A DNA stretch of 64,000 bases from Ancistrus triradiatus (Eukaryota > Chordata > Actinopteri > Siluriformes > Loricariidae), in the NCBI GenBank assembly GCA_025084515.1, contig JAJAGP010003215.1, positions 1 to 64,000 on the forward strand, read 5' to 3'. A program made the translations under genes and the position numbers. The notes under the pieces are model-generated. The model ran no database searches. It was not told the DNA's origin and worked only from the letters and a program-made list of their open reading frames with translations. Below, piece by piece: positions 11,058 to 21,269 of the stretch. Every line of letters begins with the position of its first letter. Within the stretch, counting starts at the first letter, position 1.

Positions 11058-11270
11058 GGGTCCTTGTGCACGGACTTTAACCAACAATTGTGTGAACTTT
11101 AGGACTGTATCAGTTTTAAGTCGCTCTGGATAAGGGTATCTGCTAAATGTAAAAAAAAAAAACAACAACATATACATACATTTTTTATTTTACATTTAGC
11201 AGATACCCTTATCCAGAGTGACTCACAACTGATACAGACACACACACACACCTGTAACACACATACATGT
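11058..11270. repeat. Inverted pair of SINE tails (right copy)
   Basis: After the Tc1 end comes GGGTCCTTGTGCACGGAC, a plus-strand SINE tail to about 11150, an A-rich spacer, and a minus-strand tail (ACATTTAGCAGATACCC) to about 11235, then CACACA and CTGTAACACACATACATG. It mirrors 8580-8845. Confidence 0.7.
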
Positions 11271-12147
11271 ACTACTGAGAGGAGCAGAGAAGACCTGCAG
11301 TGCCAGTACACTAAATGCCAGCAAAGAGCTTGAAGACAAGGCCACGATGCGCTACTATCTCTGAAGTCCAGTGCCTCTCTGAGCAATAGCAGTCTTGCTT
11401 AATGCAGACTTTAGGACATATTGAGCTACACACACCGACAGAGCAGAGAAAGAAAACACATCCGATTGGGAAGCACCACTGTCTCGGTACAGCAGGACCT
11501 GTGTGGCCTTACTGAACTCCTCACTGAGGTAAAGGACCTCCTGTCCTGCTTTAATCCAAAGACTTTGCAAAGTTTTAAAGTTCTTTCTAAACTTATTAAG
11601 GTTCTGTTTAATTTCCCCACCAGGCCACGATGATGAAGACTCTGCAAAGGCACAGCAATATGTTGTGTTTTGCTTCTGTACAATGTATAAGAAGAGTTAT
11701 AGATGTCCAAAAGCATGCAATATGGAAATGGTTATGGTGAAGTTCATGAGTCATATCACCTAGTAGTAATGGATTGTGTGTAATAAGATAAAAAGAGATG
11801 TCAAAATGAATATATTGTCCAAAACTAGAATAAATATCATTTTTGAGCGATTCGTCTCAGATTGCTACGGCCTTTCTAAACATGCAGTGCCTACAAAAAA
11901 ACCATCATATACCTTTATAACAGTTGCTTATTTCGTCCTGCAGCATGAATCTAAAAACCCATAAAAATGTATGCATTTTGTTTCATAACAATGTAATGAG
12001 AGAGTAATGAGAGAAAATGCAACAATTTTCAAATTGTGAACAGCGGTTAGAAAGGTGTTCTACACTTTACAATATACGATGCAGAAAGCCTTGTGCTAAA
12101 AAAAATAAAAATAAAAATAAAAAATTTTCCCCGTCCTTCTGCACTCA
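11271..12147. other. Unassigned stretch
   Basis: No gene or element is recognised. The sequence AGGCCACGATG occurs at about 11337 and 11622, and possible splice-like sites (CTGAGGTAAAG near 11528; CCACCAGGCC near 11622) flank short frames, but no protein family is apparent. Confidence 0.3.
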
Positions 12148-12335
12148 ATGGGCAACATGGTGGTCCAGTGGGTAGCACCTTCACCTTACAGCGAGAACGT
12201 CTTGGGTTCGATTCCAGGTGGAGTGATCTGTGTCCTCCTCGTGTCCGCGTGGGTTTACTCTGGGTGCTCCATTTTTCTCTCACAGTTCAAAGACATGCAC
12301 TAGGTTAAATGATTGAGCTAAATTGGCCCCAATCT
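12148..12335 (+). repeat. tRNA-headed SINE of the common fish type
   Basis: The tRNA-like head reads GGTGGTCCAGTGGGTAGCAC and includes a B-box-like GGTTCGATTCC. The body GTGTCCGCGTGGGTTTAC and GGGTGCTCC then AAAGACATGCA matches the bodies at 3560-3740, 33575-33880 and 55085-55285. The 3' end is cut near the 78-bp element. Confidence 0.7.
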
Positions 12336-12340
12336 TAGTA

Positions 12341-12418
12341 TACTGCTCAAAAAAATAAAGGGAACACTTGGAGTTATATTGTGCTGTTTAAGTGTTCCCT
12401 TTATTTTTTTGAGTAGTA
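12341..12418. mobile_element. 78-bp hairpin MITE derived from family G Tc1
   Basis: Left end TACTGCTCAAAAAAATAAAG and right end the inverse with few differences, flanked by TA (12339-12340, 12419-12420). The centre, TGGAGTTATATTGTG, is the sequence immediately inside the right end of the full element (about 8464-8480). The piece equals the left terminal repeat joined directly to the right subterminal region, with everything between removed. Confidence 0.85.
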
Positions 12419-12421
12419 TAT

Positions 12422-12530
12422 ATATGTGACTAGTTTCGATATAACCTTGAGTGTTGATGTAACCTTGTGTCTGTCATTGACTGGCCTGTGATGCTGAACA
12501 GTAATATTAAAGATACAAATAAACAAAATT
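12422..12530 (+). repeat. Short dispersed repeat, also at 40225-40318
   Basis: The stretch TGACTAGT, then AACCTTG, TTGATGTAACCTTGTGTCTG and a tail AAAGATACAAATAAA aligns with 40225-40318 (TTGACTAGT, TATCGATGTAATCTTG, AAATAAATACAAAT). It may be the 3' tail of an unnamed LINE or SINE. Confidence 0.35.
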
Positions 12531-12534
12531 TTGC

Positions 12535-13440
12535 ACTTATTGCCCTATAATGACAAAGTGAAAACAGAATTTTAGAATTTTTTGCAAATGTATTGTAAAG
12601 GAAAACCTAAAATATTGCATTGACATAAGTATTCAGACCCTTCACTCAGTACGTTGAATTAGCTGTGATTACAGCCTCCAGTTTTCTCGGGTATGATGCC
12701 ACAGGATTGCACACCTGATCTGGGGATTTTTTGCTGTTCTTCTCTGTCGATCCTCTCGAGCTCTGTCAGGTTGGATGGGGACTGCTGGTGGACAGCCATT
12801 TTCAGGTCTCTCCAGAGATGTTCAGTTGGGTTCAAGTCAGGGCTCTGGTTGGGCCACTCAAAGACGTTCACAGAGTTGTCCGTAAGCCACTCCTGTGTTT
12901 TATTTGACTGTGTGCTTAGGGTCATTGGCTGGCTGGAAGGCGAACCTTCGGCCCAGTCTGAGGCCCAAATGCTCTGGATCAGGTTTTCATTAAGAATGTC
13001 TTTGTACTTTGTTCCATTTGTCTTTCCCTCAACCCTAACCAGTCTTCCTGTTCCAGCAGCTGAAAAACACCCCCACAGCATGATGCTGCCACCACCATGC
13101 TTCACTGTAGGGATGGTATTGGGCAAGTGATGAGAATCTAATCCAAAAAGTTCAATTTTGGTTTCATCAGACCAGAGAATCTTATTTCTCACAGTCTGAG
13201 AGTCCTAAGTGGTTTTGTTCAAACTCCAGATGGGCTTTCATGTGTTTTCACTGAGGAAAGGCTTCAGTCTGGCCAACCTACCATAAATCCCAGATTGGTG
13301 GAGTGCTGCAGTGATGGCTGACCTTCTGGAAGTTTCTCCCATCTACAGATAGGATGTCTAGAGCTCGGCCAGACTGATCAATGGGTTATTGGTCCCCTCT
13401 GTTACCAAGGCCCTTCTCCCCCAATTATTTGGTTTTGGTT
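12535..13440 (-). mobile_element. Tc1-like element fragment, family C
   Basis: Subterminal sequence at the left (GCACTTATTGCCCTATAATG, then ACATAAGTATTCAGACCC) and a minus-strand transposase identify a Tc1-like copy. The right part fades near 13440, before the N-terminal coding region, so the 5' half of the element is missing. Confidence 0.8.
12659..13192 (-). pseudogene. Tc1-like transposase C-terminal half (family C)
   Basis: The 177-codon frame begins with MRNKILWSDETKIELFGLDS, which has the first catalytic Asp, then PNTIPTVKHGGGSIMLWGCF. It loses the reading frame around the second Asp (the expected NDPKHT motif reads as SQPMTLSTQSNKTQEW) and regains SPDLNPTEHLWRDLK with the catalytic Glu. 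The end is QQKIPRSGVQSC. At least two compensating frame changes and a missing N-terminus make it a pseudogene. Confidence 0.85.
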
Positions 13441-14135
13441 GTTGTGCTGGACTTTGAACCACCTGCCCATCTTCAGCTGTCTAGCAGAGGGTGGCAAATA
13501 ACATCTAAAATAATTTCAGTAACAAGATAGTAAGTTGAGATTGACCTTCTCAGTCATAGTTACAATATCAACAAATATACAGGAAAAAAAAGACAGAACT
13601 TACTTTTGGTCTTCACATAGTGTTCAGATGATCAAAATGATCCAACGTCTTACCGAACATGACATGTACCTTACCAACATTACCAACGTGACATGTACTA
13701 TGTTTTATAATTTTCAGAAGTGGGAATATGTCAGGGTAACAGGACTGAGTGAAAACCTGGGGACATGAATAAAATGTGTATTGTTAAGTAAAATGATATG
13801 GATTTTACTTAGAAATATTTAAGGCATAGATGGGATATGGAGTGGCAGCACTGCAAAAAACAGATTTCCGAAGGATTTTAATCATTACATTTGATTGTAA
13901 AGTGTAAGATTTGCGATTTTTTTATTTTTTTTATTTTTGCAATTATCTATACATGTAATGTCCTGGGGATGGAAATGGCACCCATTTGGTGGAATGGCTC
14001 AAGTATTAGTAATGGCATATACCCTTAGTTCAGTAGTTCAGTTGCCCAGTTGAAGCACACTGTATATAAATATAAATATCAAATAACATATAACAAGACA
14101 GCTGAGTCAGAGCATCTCCTAAACAACAAGGATGC
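13441..14135. other. Intergenic, nothing recognised
   Basis: AT-rich sequence without a supportable exon. The left edge may contain more decayed family C transposon. Confidence 0.4.
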
Positions 14136-14690
14136 TCTCAGTCAGTAGTGGCTACCTACATCAGTAGGCTACCTACAGTGGACAGTGGTCCGAGGAGGGA
14201 CAAGTCACCAACAGGGCGCTGGTGACCAAAGCTCTTCAATGCATGAGATCCACATGAACAGAAGAGCTTCTGTGGTCACAAAAGTGTTTAATGCTGGTTA
14301 CGAGAGGAATGTGTCACAACATGCAGTGCAGGGCCCCCTGCTGAGTATAGGGCTGCCTAATTCCAATCCAGTTGGGATGCTCACTCTGCTAACCCTTGTC
14401 CACTGCCAAAAACATCTACAACAGGCAGTGGGTGATGTCAGAACTGGAAGAAATAGAAGAATGTCATCTAGTCTTTTCCATCATGTGGATGGTTGGGTAC
14501 ATGTGCACTGTTTACCTGGGGAAGTAATGATACAGGATGCACTGTGGGAAGAAGGCGAGCCAATGGAAAGAGTATGATCCTCTGGGTAATGTTCTGCAGG
14601 AGAACCCTAATGTTAATTTGACACGTGAAACCAACCTAAACATCGTTATGGACCAGGTGGTTTTAATGTTTTGGCTCATCTGTGCTTTGA
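14136..14690 (+). mobile_element. Tc1-like element relic, family F
   Basis: Plus-strand frame 14185-14577 contains SSLFHHVDGWVHVHCLPGE, the region after the first catalytic Asp in one fish Tc1-like family. The 3' end has GGTGGTTTTAATGTTTTGGC, a terminal repeat common in fish DNA elements. The catalytic C-terminal part is deleted between about 14580 and 14640. Confidence 0.6.
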
Positions 14691-14751
14691 TTTGGTTGTA
14701 TAGTATAAGATGTTCAGTAGTTGTACATTAAACTTAGGTGGAAGATATTGA

Positions 14752-14960
14752 GTGATGTTGTGTGTGTGTGACTGTGTGTGACTGTGTGTGGTTGTGTGTA
14801 AGGGGAGGGGGATTACATGAATAAGAAAAAGGACAGCTGCTGGTACAAACGTGACTCACCCCTAATAACCACATCCCTATAACAACCACCTCTACCTCTG
14901 TCCTTATCTCCTCCATCTTTTTCTTTGGTCTTAATGTCTTTCTGTAGGGTTCTTCCAGGC

Positions 14961-15005
<45 letters not shown>

Positions 15006-15020
15006 TGTGAGTGTGAGTGT
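14752..15020. repeat. (TG)n microsatellites
   Basis: An imperfect TGTGTG/ACTG tract lies at 14758-14800 and a long pure (TG)n at 14962-15003, followed by GTGAGTGTGAG variants to 15020. Confidence 0.9.
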
Positions 15021-15371
15021 TTCCGTGTTGTTGTGTGTTGGTGCAGAAATGACCTTTGTATGCATCACTACACAATGTTTCTGCTTTGTCACACTACTGA
15101 TTTTCTTCATCCATACAGTGATTGGATGATTTTACACTTGCTTTACATGATTAGAGACAAAGAACAGATGCTGATTAGTTACACTTATTAGGCATGTTAT
15201 CACCCACAGTTAGATTCACATTAAGTATTCACCCCCCTACCAAATCTATCTACACAAGTGGAAGACCCTGAGACAAGCACATGTGGATCATGTCAAAAGG
15301 TCCCCAGACTTTTGAACATAGTACCGTTTATGTGTGATTTCTAACAATTTGTCATGGAGTGTACACAGTAA

Positions 15372-16886
15372 AAGGTTGTAAATATGACCTAAACATCATC
15401 AGATTTTCAGACAAGTCCTAAAAGTAGATAGTTAAACAAGTTAAGTTAAACAAATGAGACCAAAATATTATACTTGGTCATTTATTTATTGAGGAAAATG
15501 ATCCAATATTACATATTAGTGAGTGGCAAAAGTATGTGAACCTTTGCTTTCAGTATCTGGTGTGACGCCCCTGTGCAGCAATAACTGCAACTAAACATTT
15601 CCAGTAACTGTTGATCAGTTCTGCACACCGGCTTGGAGGAATTTTAGCCCCTTCCTCTTTACAGAATAGCTTCAACTCTGGGAAGTTGGTGGGTTTCCTC
15701 ACATTAACTGCTCACTTCGAAGTCTTTCCACAACATTTCGATTGGATTTAGGTCAGGCCTTTATTTGCACATTCCAAAACATTAATTTTATTCTTCTTTA
15801 ACCATTCTTTGAAGCGACTTGTGTGCTTAGGGGCATTGTCTTGCTGCTTGACCCACCTTCTCTTGAGATTCAGTTCATGGACTTATGTCCTGACATTTTC
15901 CTTTAGAATTGTCTGATATAATTCAGAATGCATTGTTCCATCAATGATGGCAAGCCGTCCTGGCCCAGATGCAGCAAAACATGCCCAAACCATGATTCTA
16001 CCACCACCATGTTTTACAGATGGGATAAGGTTCTTGTGCTGGAATGCAGTGTTTTCCTTTCTCCAAAGTTTTGGCTTTTTTTTTAAAACGAAAAAGTTCT
16101 ATTTTGCTCTCATCCATCCACAAAACATTCTTCCAATAGCCTTCTGGCTTGTCCACGTGATCTTTAAAACTGCAAGCTGCAGACGTGCAGTGATTGTTAT
16201 TTTTGGAGAGCAGTGGCTTTCTCCTTGCAACCCTGCCATGCACACCATTGTTGTTCAGTGTTCTTCTGATGGTGGACTCATGAACATTAGTCAATGTGAG
16301 AGAGGCTTTCAGTTACTTTCCAACTATTACACGCCTTGCTCTTGGAGTGATTTTTGTTGGTCGACCCCTTCTGAGGAGGGCAACAATGGTCTTGAATTTC
16401 CTCTATTCGTACACAATCTGTTTGACTGTAGATTAGTGGAGTCCAAACTCTTTAGAGATGGTTTTGTAACTTTTTCCAGCCTGATGAGCATCAGCAACTC
16501 TTTTTCTGAGGTCCTCAGAAAACTCCTTTGTTCGTGCCATGATACACTTCCACAAATGTGTTGTGAAGAGCAGCCTTTGACAGAGTTCTGTTCTTCAAAT
16601 AAAACAAGGTGCCCACTCACACCTGATTGTCATCCCATTGATTGAAAACACCTGACTCTAATTTCACTTTCAAATTAACCGCTAATCCAAGAGGTTCACA
16701 TACTTTTACCACTCACTAATATGTAATAGTGGATCTTTTTCATAATAAGTAAAAGACCAAGTATAATATTTCTCATTTGTTTAACTAGGTTCTCTTGATC
16801 TATTTTTAGGACTTGTGTGAAAATCTGATGATGTTTTAGGTCATAATTTTGCAGAAATATAGAAAATTCTAAAGGGTTCACAAACT
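15372..16886 (-). mobile_element. Tc1-like element, family B, decayed ends
   Basis: Subterminal blocks (ATGACCTAAACATCATCAG at the left, CTAAAGGGTTCACAAACT at the right) match the element at 58744-60048, but the outermost terminal bases are lost on both sides. Minus-strand transposase pieces cover most of the interior: 16620-16327 (LRTSEKELLMLI, then VTKPSLKSLD) and 16294-15998 (NVHESTIRRTLNNNGVHGRV, KNVLWMDESKIELF). The catalytic C-terminal half (15998-15540) is out of frame. Confidence 0.85.
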
Positions 16887-17194
16887 GTATATATAATTGC
16901 TGTATATATAATTAGAATAAAGCCAGAAAATACTGGACATTTGTATACCATATAAAACATTTTCTGTAGGCTGCAGTAGTAAGTACAGTATTTAGTGCGA
17001 CTAAATTTGAGCAATAGCAGCATCTGGTAGCTTCATCGGGATTCCATGATCCGAACTGGTCTTTTTGGAACGGTAGCAGCCAAGAAACCAATTTTTCAGA
17101 AGGGTAACAGGGTGATTGGAGCTCTCGGTGATTGGAATGAAGATCAGTGTAAAAGGATATTATGGAGTGACGATCTTTGAAAATATGTTATATA
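16887..17194 (+). other. Gap with a possible Tc1-like scrap
   Basis: Around 17110-17180 the plus strand reads WNEDQCKRILWSDD, resembling the first catalytic Asp region of another Tc1-like transposase. Nothing else is recognised. Confidence 0.35.
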
Positions 17195-17593
17195 CAGTGG
17201 GGCAAAAAAGTATTTATTCAGCCACTGATTGTACAAGTTCTCCTACTTAGAAAGATGAGAGAGGTCTGTAATTTTCATGATTGGTACACTTCATTTATTA
17301 GAGACAAAATGAGAAAAAAAATCCAGCAAATCACATTGTAGTATTTTTTAGAATTTAATTGTAAATTATGGTGGAAAATAAGTCTTTGGTCAATAACAAA
17401 AGTTCAACTCAATACATTGTAACAACCTTTGTTGGCAATGACAGAGGGCAAATGTTTCCTGTAAGTCTTCACCAGTTTACACACACTGTAGCTGGTATTT
17501 TGGCCAATTCCTCCATGCAGATCTCCTCTAGAGCAGTGATGTTTTGGGGCTGTCGCTGGGCAACACGGACTTTCAACTCCCTCCACAAATTTT
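17195..17593 (-). mobile_element. Family D Tc1-like end fragment
   Basis: The left terminal repeat CAGTGGGGCAAAAAAGTATT is preceded by TA, followed by the subterminal region and the C-terminal coding part of the transposase on the minus strand. The same sequence forms the 3' part of the elements at 34164-35722 and 44126-45696. It stops at about 17593, where gypsy RT sequence begins. Confidence 0.85.
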
Positions 17594-18432
17594 ACTCCAC
17601 AAGTATGTAGCTGACTGCCTCAAGGCTGGCCTCATCCGACAGTCATCGTCGCCGCTGGGTCCCGGCTTCTTCGTTTCCAAGAAAGATGGTACCCTCCGCC
17701 CATGTATTGACTACTGTGGCCTGAACGCGATTACGAAGAGGAACCGGTACCTGCTGCCTCTGCTTTCGGTTGCCTTTAATCTCCTCCAGGGCGCAACTAT
17801 TTGTACAATGTTGGACCTGCGGAACACCTACCATCTGGTCCACATCAAGGAAGGTGACGAGTGGAAGACTGCGTTCAACACTCCACTGAGGATCAAGGCG
17901 GACCCGTCCAAGATCAAGGCTTTCTCAGAGTGGCCCACACTCTCAGGGCGGAAGGAACTCCAGCGATTCCTTGGATTCGCCAACTTCTACCGTCGCTTTA
18001 TCCGGTACTACTCTAAGGTGGCGGCTCTCCTCACGCAGCTCACCTCCACCAAGCTCCCATTCAAGTGGACACCTGAAGCGGATCGGGTGTTCCAACGTCT
18101 CAAAAAGCTGTTCACCACAGCCCCAGTTCTGGTCCAGCTGGACCCCGGTCGACAATTCGTCGTGAAGGTGGATGCTTCAGACTCGAGCGTGGGGGCCATC
18201 CTGTCCCAGCGTGTAGCCCCGGACAACCGACTACACCCTTGCACCACCTTCTCCCGTCGCCTCACTCCGGTGGAACGAAATTATGATGTCGGCAACAGGT
18301 AGCTGCTGGCGGTCAAGCTGGCCCTCAAAGAATGGAGGCACTGGCTTGAGGGCACGGAACAGCTCTTCATCGTCTGGACCAACCACTCTAACCTGTCGTA
18401 CATCCAGATGGCAAAGCGGCTCAATTCCAGGC
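17594..18432 (+). pseudogene. Ty3/gypsy RT-RNase H fragment with internal deletion
   Basis: The plus strand encodes the start of a Ty3/gypsy reverse transcriptase (LIRQSSSPLGPGFFVSKKDG, LRPCIDYCGLNAIT), then MLDLRNTYHLVHIKEGDEWK. Directly after AFNTPL it jumps to RIKADPSKIKAFSEWPTLSG, so the segment with the YxDD catalytic motif is deleted. RNase H follows (VVKVDASDSSVGAILSQR). At 18300-18302 a TAG stop replaces the Glu expected after GNR, and the reading continues open to about 18432 (MAKRLNSR), where homology ends. It lacks gag, integrase and LTRs. It differs in sequence from the element at 22820-26362. Confidence 0.85.
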
Positions 18433-18469
18433 TTTCAAGCACCACTGTAGATATTGTCTTATATAGATA

Positions 18470-18890
18470 TTCTATTTTGAAGCCAATACTATATTATTTG
18501 TTCTGGGACCTTTTCACTTAATGCCCACTTGCCAGATCATGGCATGCTCAGTGTTCCCTTACCTCCTGTTTAACAAATATAGCACTGCATTTATTGTAAT
18601 TGTTTAAATATACAGAGACTAAATAGGAAAATAAAAGAGCAAAAATATTTTAAAGAAAATATCATAAATAAAATAAAATATTATAATATATATACTATAA
18701 TAAACTATAGATAACACAATATTATGTAGGGTACAATAAGATAGAGAATATAAAACTATAGAATATAAGACAATAGTATTTATAATAAATAAAATGTTGA
18801 ATGTTGAGCTTATAGGACTAGTTAGTACAATCCCTTAACTAATCAGCACTTAGTGAGGGGTTAGGGCTAGAGGGGTAAACGCTTCACAGG
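18470..18890 (-). repeat. Probable 3' UTR of the RLE-type LINE
   Basis: Very AT-rich DNA follows the LINE coding end on the minus strand. The run AGATAGAGAATATAAA, then TATAAGACAATAG, recurs at 32285-32470 in the same orientation without coding sequence, as expected for a 5'-truncated insertion of the same LINE. Confidence 0.45.
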
Positions 18891-19900
18891 GGTCTTCAGG
18901 TGGGCACCCTCCTTCTTTGGTGTTTCGTTGAAAGGCCCACGACACCTCCAGAGGGCTCAACGGCAACATCTGGCGTCCCAGATTTCCCCCCCTCTGCTTT
19001 TACCCCTCATGGTCATCTTGCAGCCCAGTTGCAGTCCTTTCTTTTCATCCAGATCCAGTTGCTGCTCCGTTCAGCCGCTCCTGATAGTGCTTTGACGGCT
19101 TGTTGGAAGTCTTGTCCTCTCACTCCCATTACCTTAAGCAATTTAGTTGTGGATGTGGCAACAAACCCTCTACAGCCAACCTCAACAGGAAGCACCTGGG
19201 CACGCCACCCACGTTTGTTCGGCGTCTGATTTTAAGTCGGAGTACTTCAGTCCGTTTCCGCTCATATGCTTCACCAACTGCACATTCCCAGGGTACAGTT
19301 AGCTCCACGATGAAACAGACTTCTGTGCAGTTGACCATAAGACCAGATCTGGCTGAGGACTAGTTGTGACAATCTCAGGTGGGAAGACAAGTCTCTGGTC
19401 CAAGTCAACCTGCATATCTCCAATCCCGGGCACTGTCTAGGAGGGTTGGTGGTTCCACTTTCGCTGCAGGTTTTGCTGGAAGTTTGTCCTGCTCTTACAA
19501 ATGGTGTGGGTGGATATGCGTCCAGGCACTGACGGAGTGAGGGCGTTAATGCTGGTTCTTCTTCCTTCCAAAAAGATGGCCAGTTGTCGTAACACCTGGT
19601 TGTGTCTCCAAGTATAGCGGCCCTGGGCTAAGCTGGTTTTACAGCCAGTGAGGATGTGCCTCAAAGTTGCAGGGGTTTGACAGAACACACAAGAGGGATC
19701 TTCACCAAACCACTGGCTGAGGTTTGTGGGTGTGGGAAGAACGTCATAGGTGGCTCTGACGATGAAGCTGATTTGGCTCCCTTCCATTTCCCAGAGATCC
19801 CTCCAGCTGAGCTTTCTTTGTCCCAGTCCTTCCCAGCTAGTCCACTGGCCCTGTTTGGCCTGCGAAACTGCTCTGCATTATAATGAGGAGTTGTGTTGTA
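18891..19900 (-). pseudogene. LINE ORF 3' end with zinc knuckle and restriction-like endonuclease
   Basis: From the right edge, the minus strand reads EGSQISFIVRATYDVLPTPT, then a C-x2-C-H-C knuckle (CVFCQTPATLRHILTGCK), then QGRYTWRHNQVLRQLA. Further on comes an R2-like nuclease region: RPDLV near 19340, VELTVPWECAVGEAYERKR at about 19305-19250, then VEVGCRGFVATSTTKLLKV and AERSSNWIWMKR. The order of knuckle, PD and E in VPWE follows the PD-(D/E)XK type endonuclease of R2/NeSL-like LINEs, as far as I can judge without alignment. The frame changes at least twice. Only the last ~300 residues are present. Confidence 0.65.
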
Positions 19901-19981
19901 ATATGGTTGGTTCTGATTAGATTTGCTGTTCGGTTTTGGTTCTGGCGTGAATGTTTTTGAAGTTATGCGTAGTGATATCTG

Positions 19982-20003
19982 TCTCTGTCTGTCTCTCTCT
20001 CTA

Positions 20004-20051
<48 letters not shown>
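19982..20051. repeat. (CT)n microsatellite
   Basis: Interrupted, then pure CT dinucleotide repeat. Confidence 0.95.
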
Positions 20052-20053
<2 letters not shown>

Positions 20054-20249
20054 GTGTGTTACTGAGTTTCTCTCCATACCAGCTGTCGCACACTGAATCA
20101 ACATCATTATGAAAACATCAGATGAATAAACCATAATGCAGTGTGAACATACAAACTGCTGCTCAGGGTTACAGGGATATGAAGTGTAGTATTAGTCAAC
20201 TGATGAAGATCTAATGCACATAATCTGCTTAATCCTCACTGTACTGTCA

Positions 20250-20465
20250 CATTTTACATTTTTACATTTGACAGTTATGTCATGCAGACGCACTTATCCA
20301 GAGCGGCTTATACCTCATACAATCCAAGCAATTGTGGGTTAAGGGCCTTGCTCAAGGACCCAACAGTTGGTCACTACACATCATTTCACCTTCATCCCTG
20401 AACCATAGTATATCAGAATGATCTGAGATCAAATCGCAGCTCTGCCAAGATTGCTCAAACAAGTT
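20250..20465 (-). repeat. tRNA-type SINE, minus orientation, diverged
   Basis: The tail (TTACATTTGACAGTTATG, then GACGCACTTATCCAGAGCGG) and body (GGGTTAAGGGCCTTGCTCAA) match the other fish SINEs here. The tRNA-like head toward 20460 is weak. Confidence 0.65.
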
Positions 20466-20748
20466 AAAGAAAAACCTGAAAAAATGTTAAATAAAAGCAG
20501 AACAGATGCTAATGTTTGAGAAGTGTACTCTATTTCTGTCACCCATTCTCAGTTCTCTATTCTGTCATGCTCACATTAATTATTCCTCCCTGTTCCTCTG
20601 TTTCTCTCCCTGTTTCCTTGTCTGTGTCCAAGTCTCTCACTCATCAACTCTCTTTATTTCCATGCTAACACCTGTTCTGTTTCTGCAAGGCTGGTTTCCA
20701 TAGCGCTGATACAGAATCCTGTGCACACCTGCTTCCACTTCATCTACA

Positions 20749-20751
<3 letters not shown>

Positions 20752-20808
<57 letters not shown>
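20752..20808. repeat. (CT)n microsatellite
   Basis: About 28 uninterrupted CT units. The stretches 20466-20751 and 20809-21081 around it show no gene. Confidence 0.95.
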
Positions 20809-20811
<3 letters not shown>

Positions 20812-21081
20812 CTGTATGTATGTGTAAATGCTTTAAAAGCAGAACAATAGCAGAGCTCTGATGAACATAGTGAGACTCGGTTAGCTACACCCTTCATAAT
20901 TTTTTTTTCTTTACAATCAATCACTAACACTTAGTGCAGTATATTTTAATAATACCATGATCAGGCTTAGAGTTAAATAACACCAACACAAACGTATTTT
21001 TGTAACTATATAATATAATTCACTATCTATCTATCTGCAGATAATACATAGATAGATAGATTGTGAATTATCTGACAGTTA

Positions 21082-21269
21082 GGCTGTGGTAGCCTAGCAG
21101 TGAAGGTACTGGACTATAGAGTAGAAGGTCGAGGGTTCAAATTTCACCTCTGCCAAGCTGCCACTGTTAGGTCCTTAAGCAAGACCCTTACCCCACAGTT
21201 GCTTGGATTGTAGGAATATATCAGTTGTAAGTCACTCTGGATAAGGGTGCCTGCAAATTGAGGTAAATG
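21082..21269 (+). repeat. tRNA-type SINE, full length
   Basis: Head GGCTGTGGTAGCCTAGCAG, B-box-like GGGTTCAAATTTC, body CCACTGTTAGGTCCTTAAGC and tail CAGTTGTAAGTCACTCTGG are all present in order. The copy abuts the Tc1-like element that follows. Confidence 0.8.

Noticed and set aside
14734..15191. Frames with poly-His/Thr or poly-Cys/Val runs
   Set aside because: Direct translations of the (TG)n microsatellite.
21082..21150. tRNA gene
   Set aside because: The tRNA-like promoter boxes belong to a SINE head followed by the standard SINE body and tail; no complete cloverleaf was supported.
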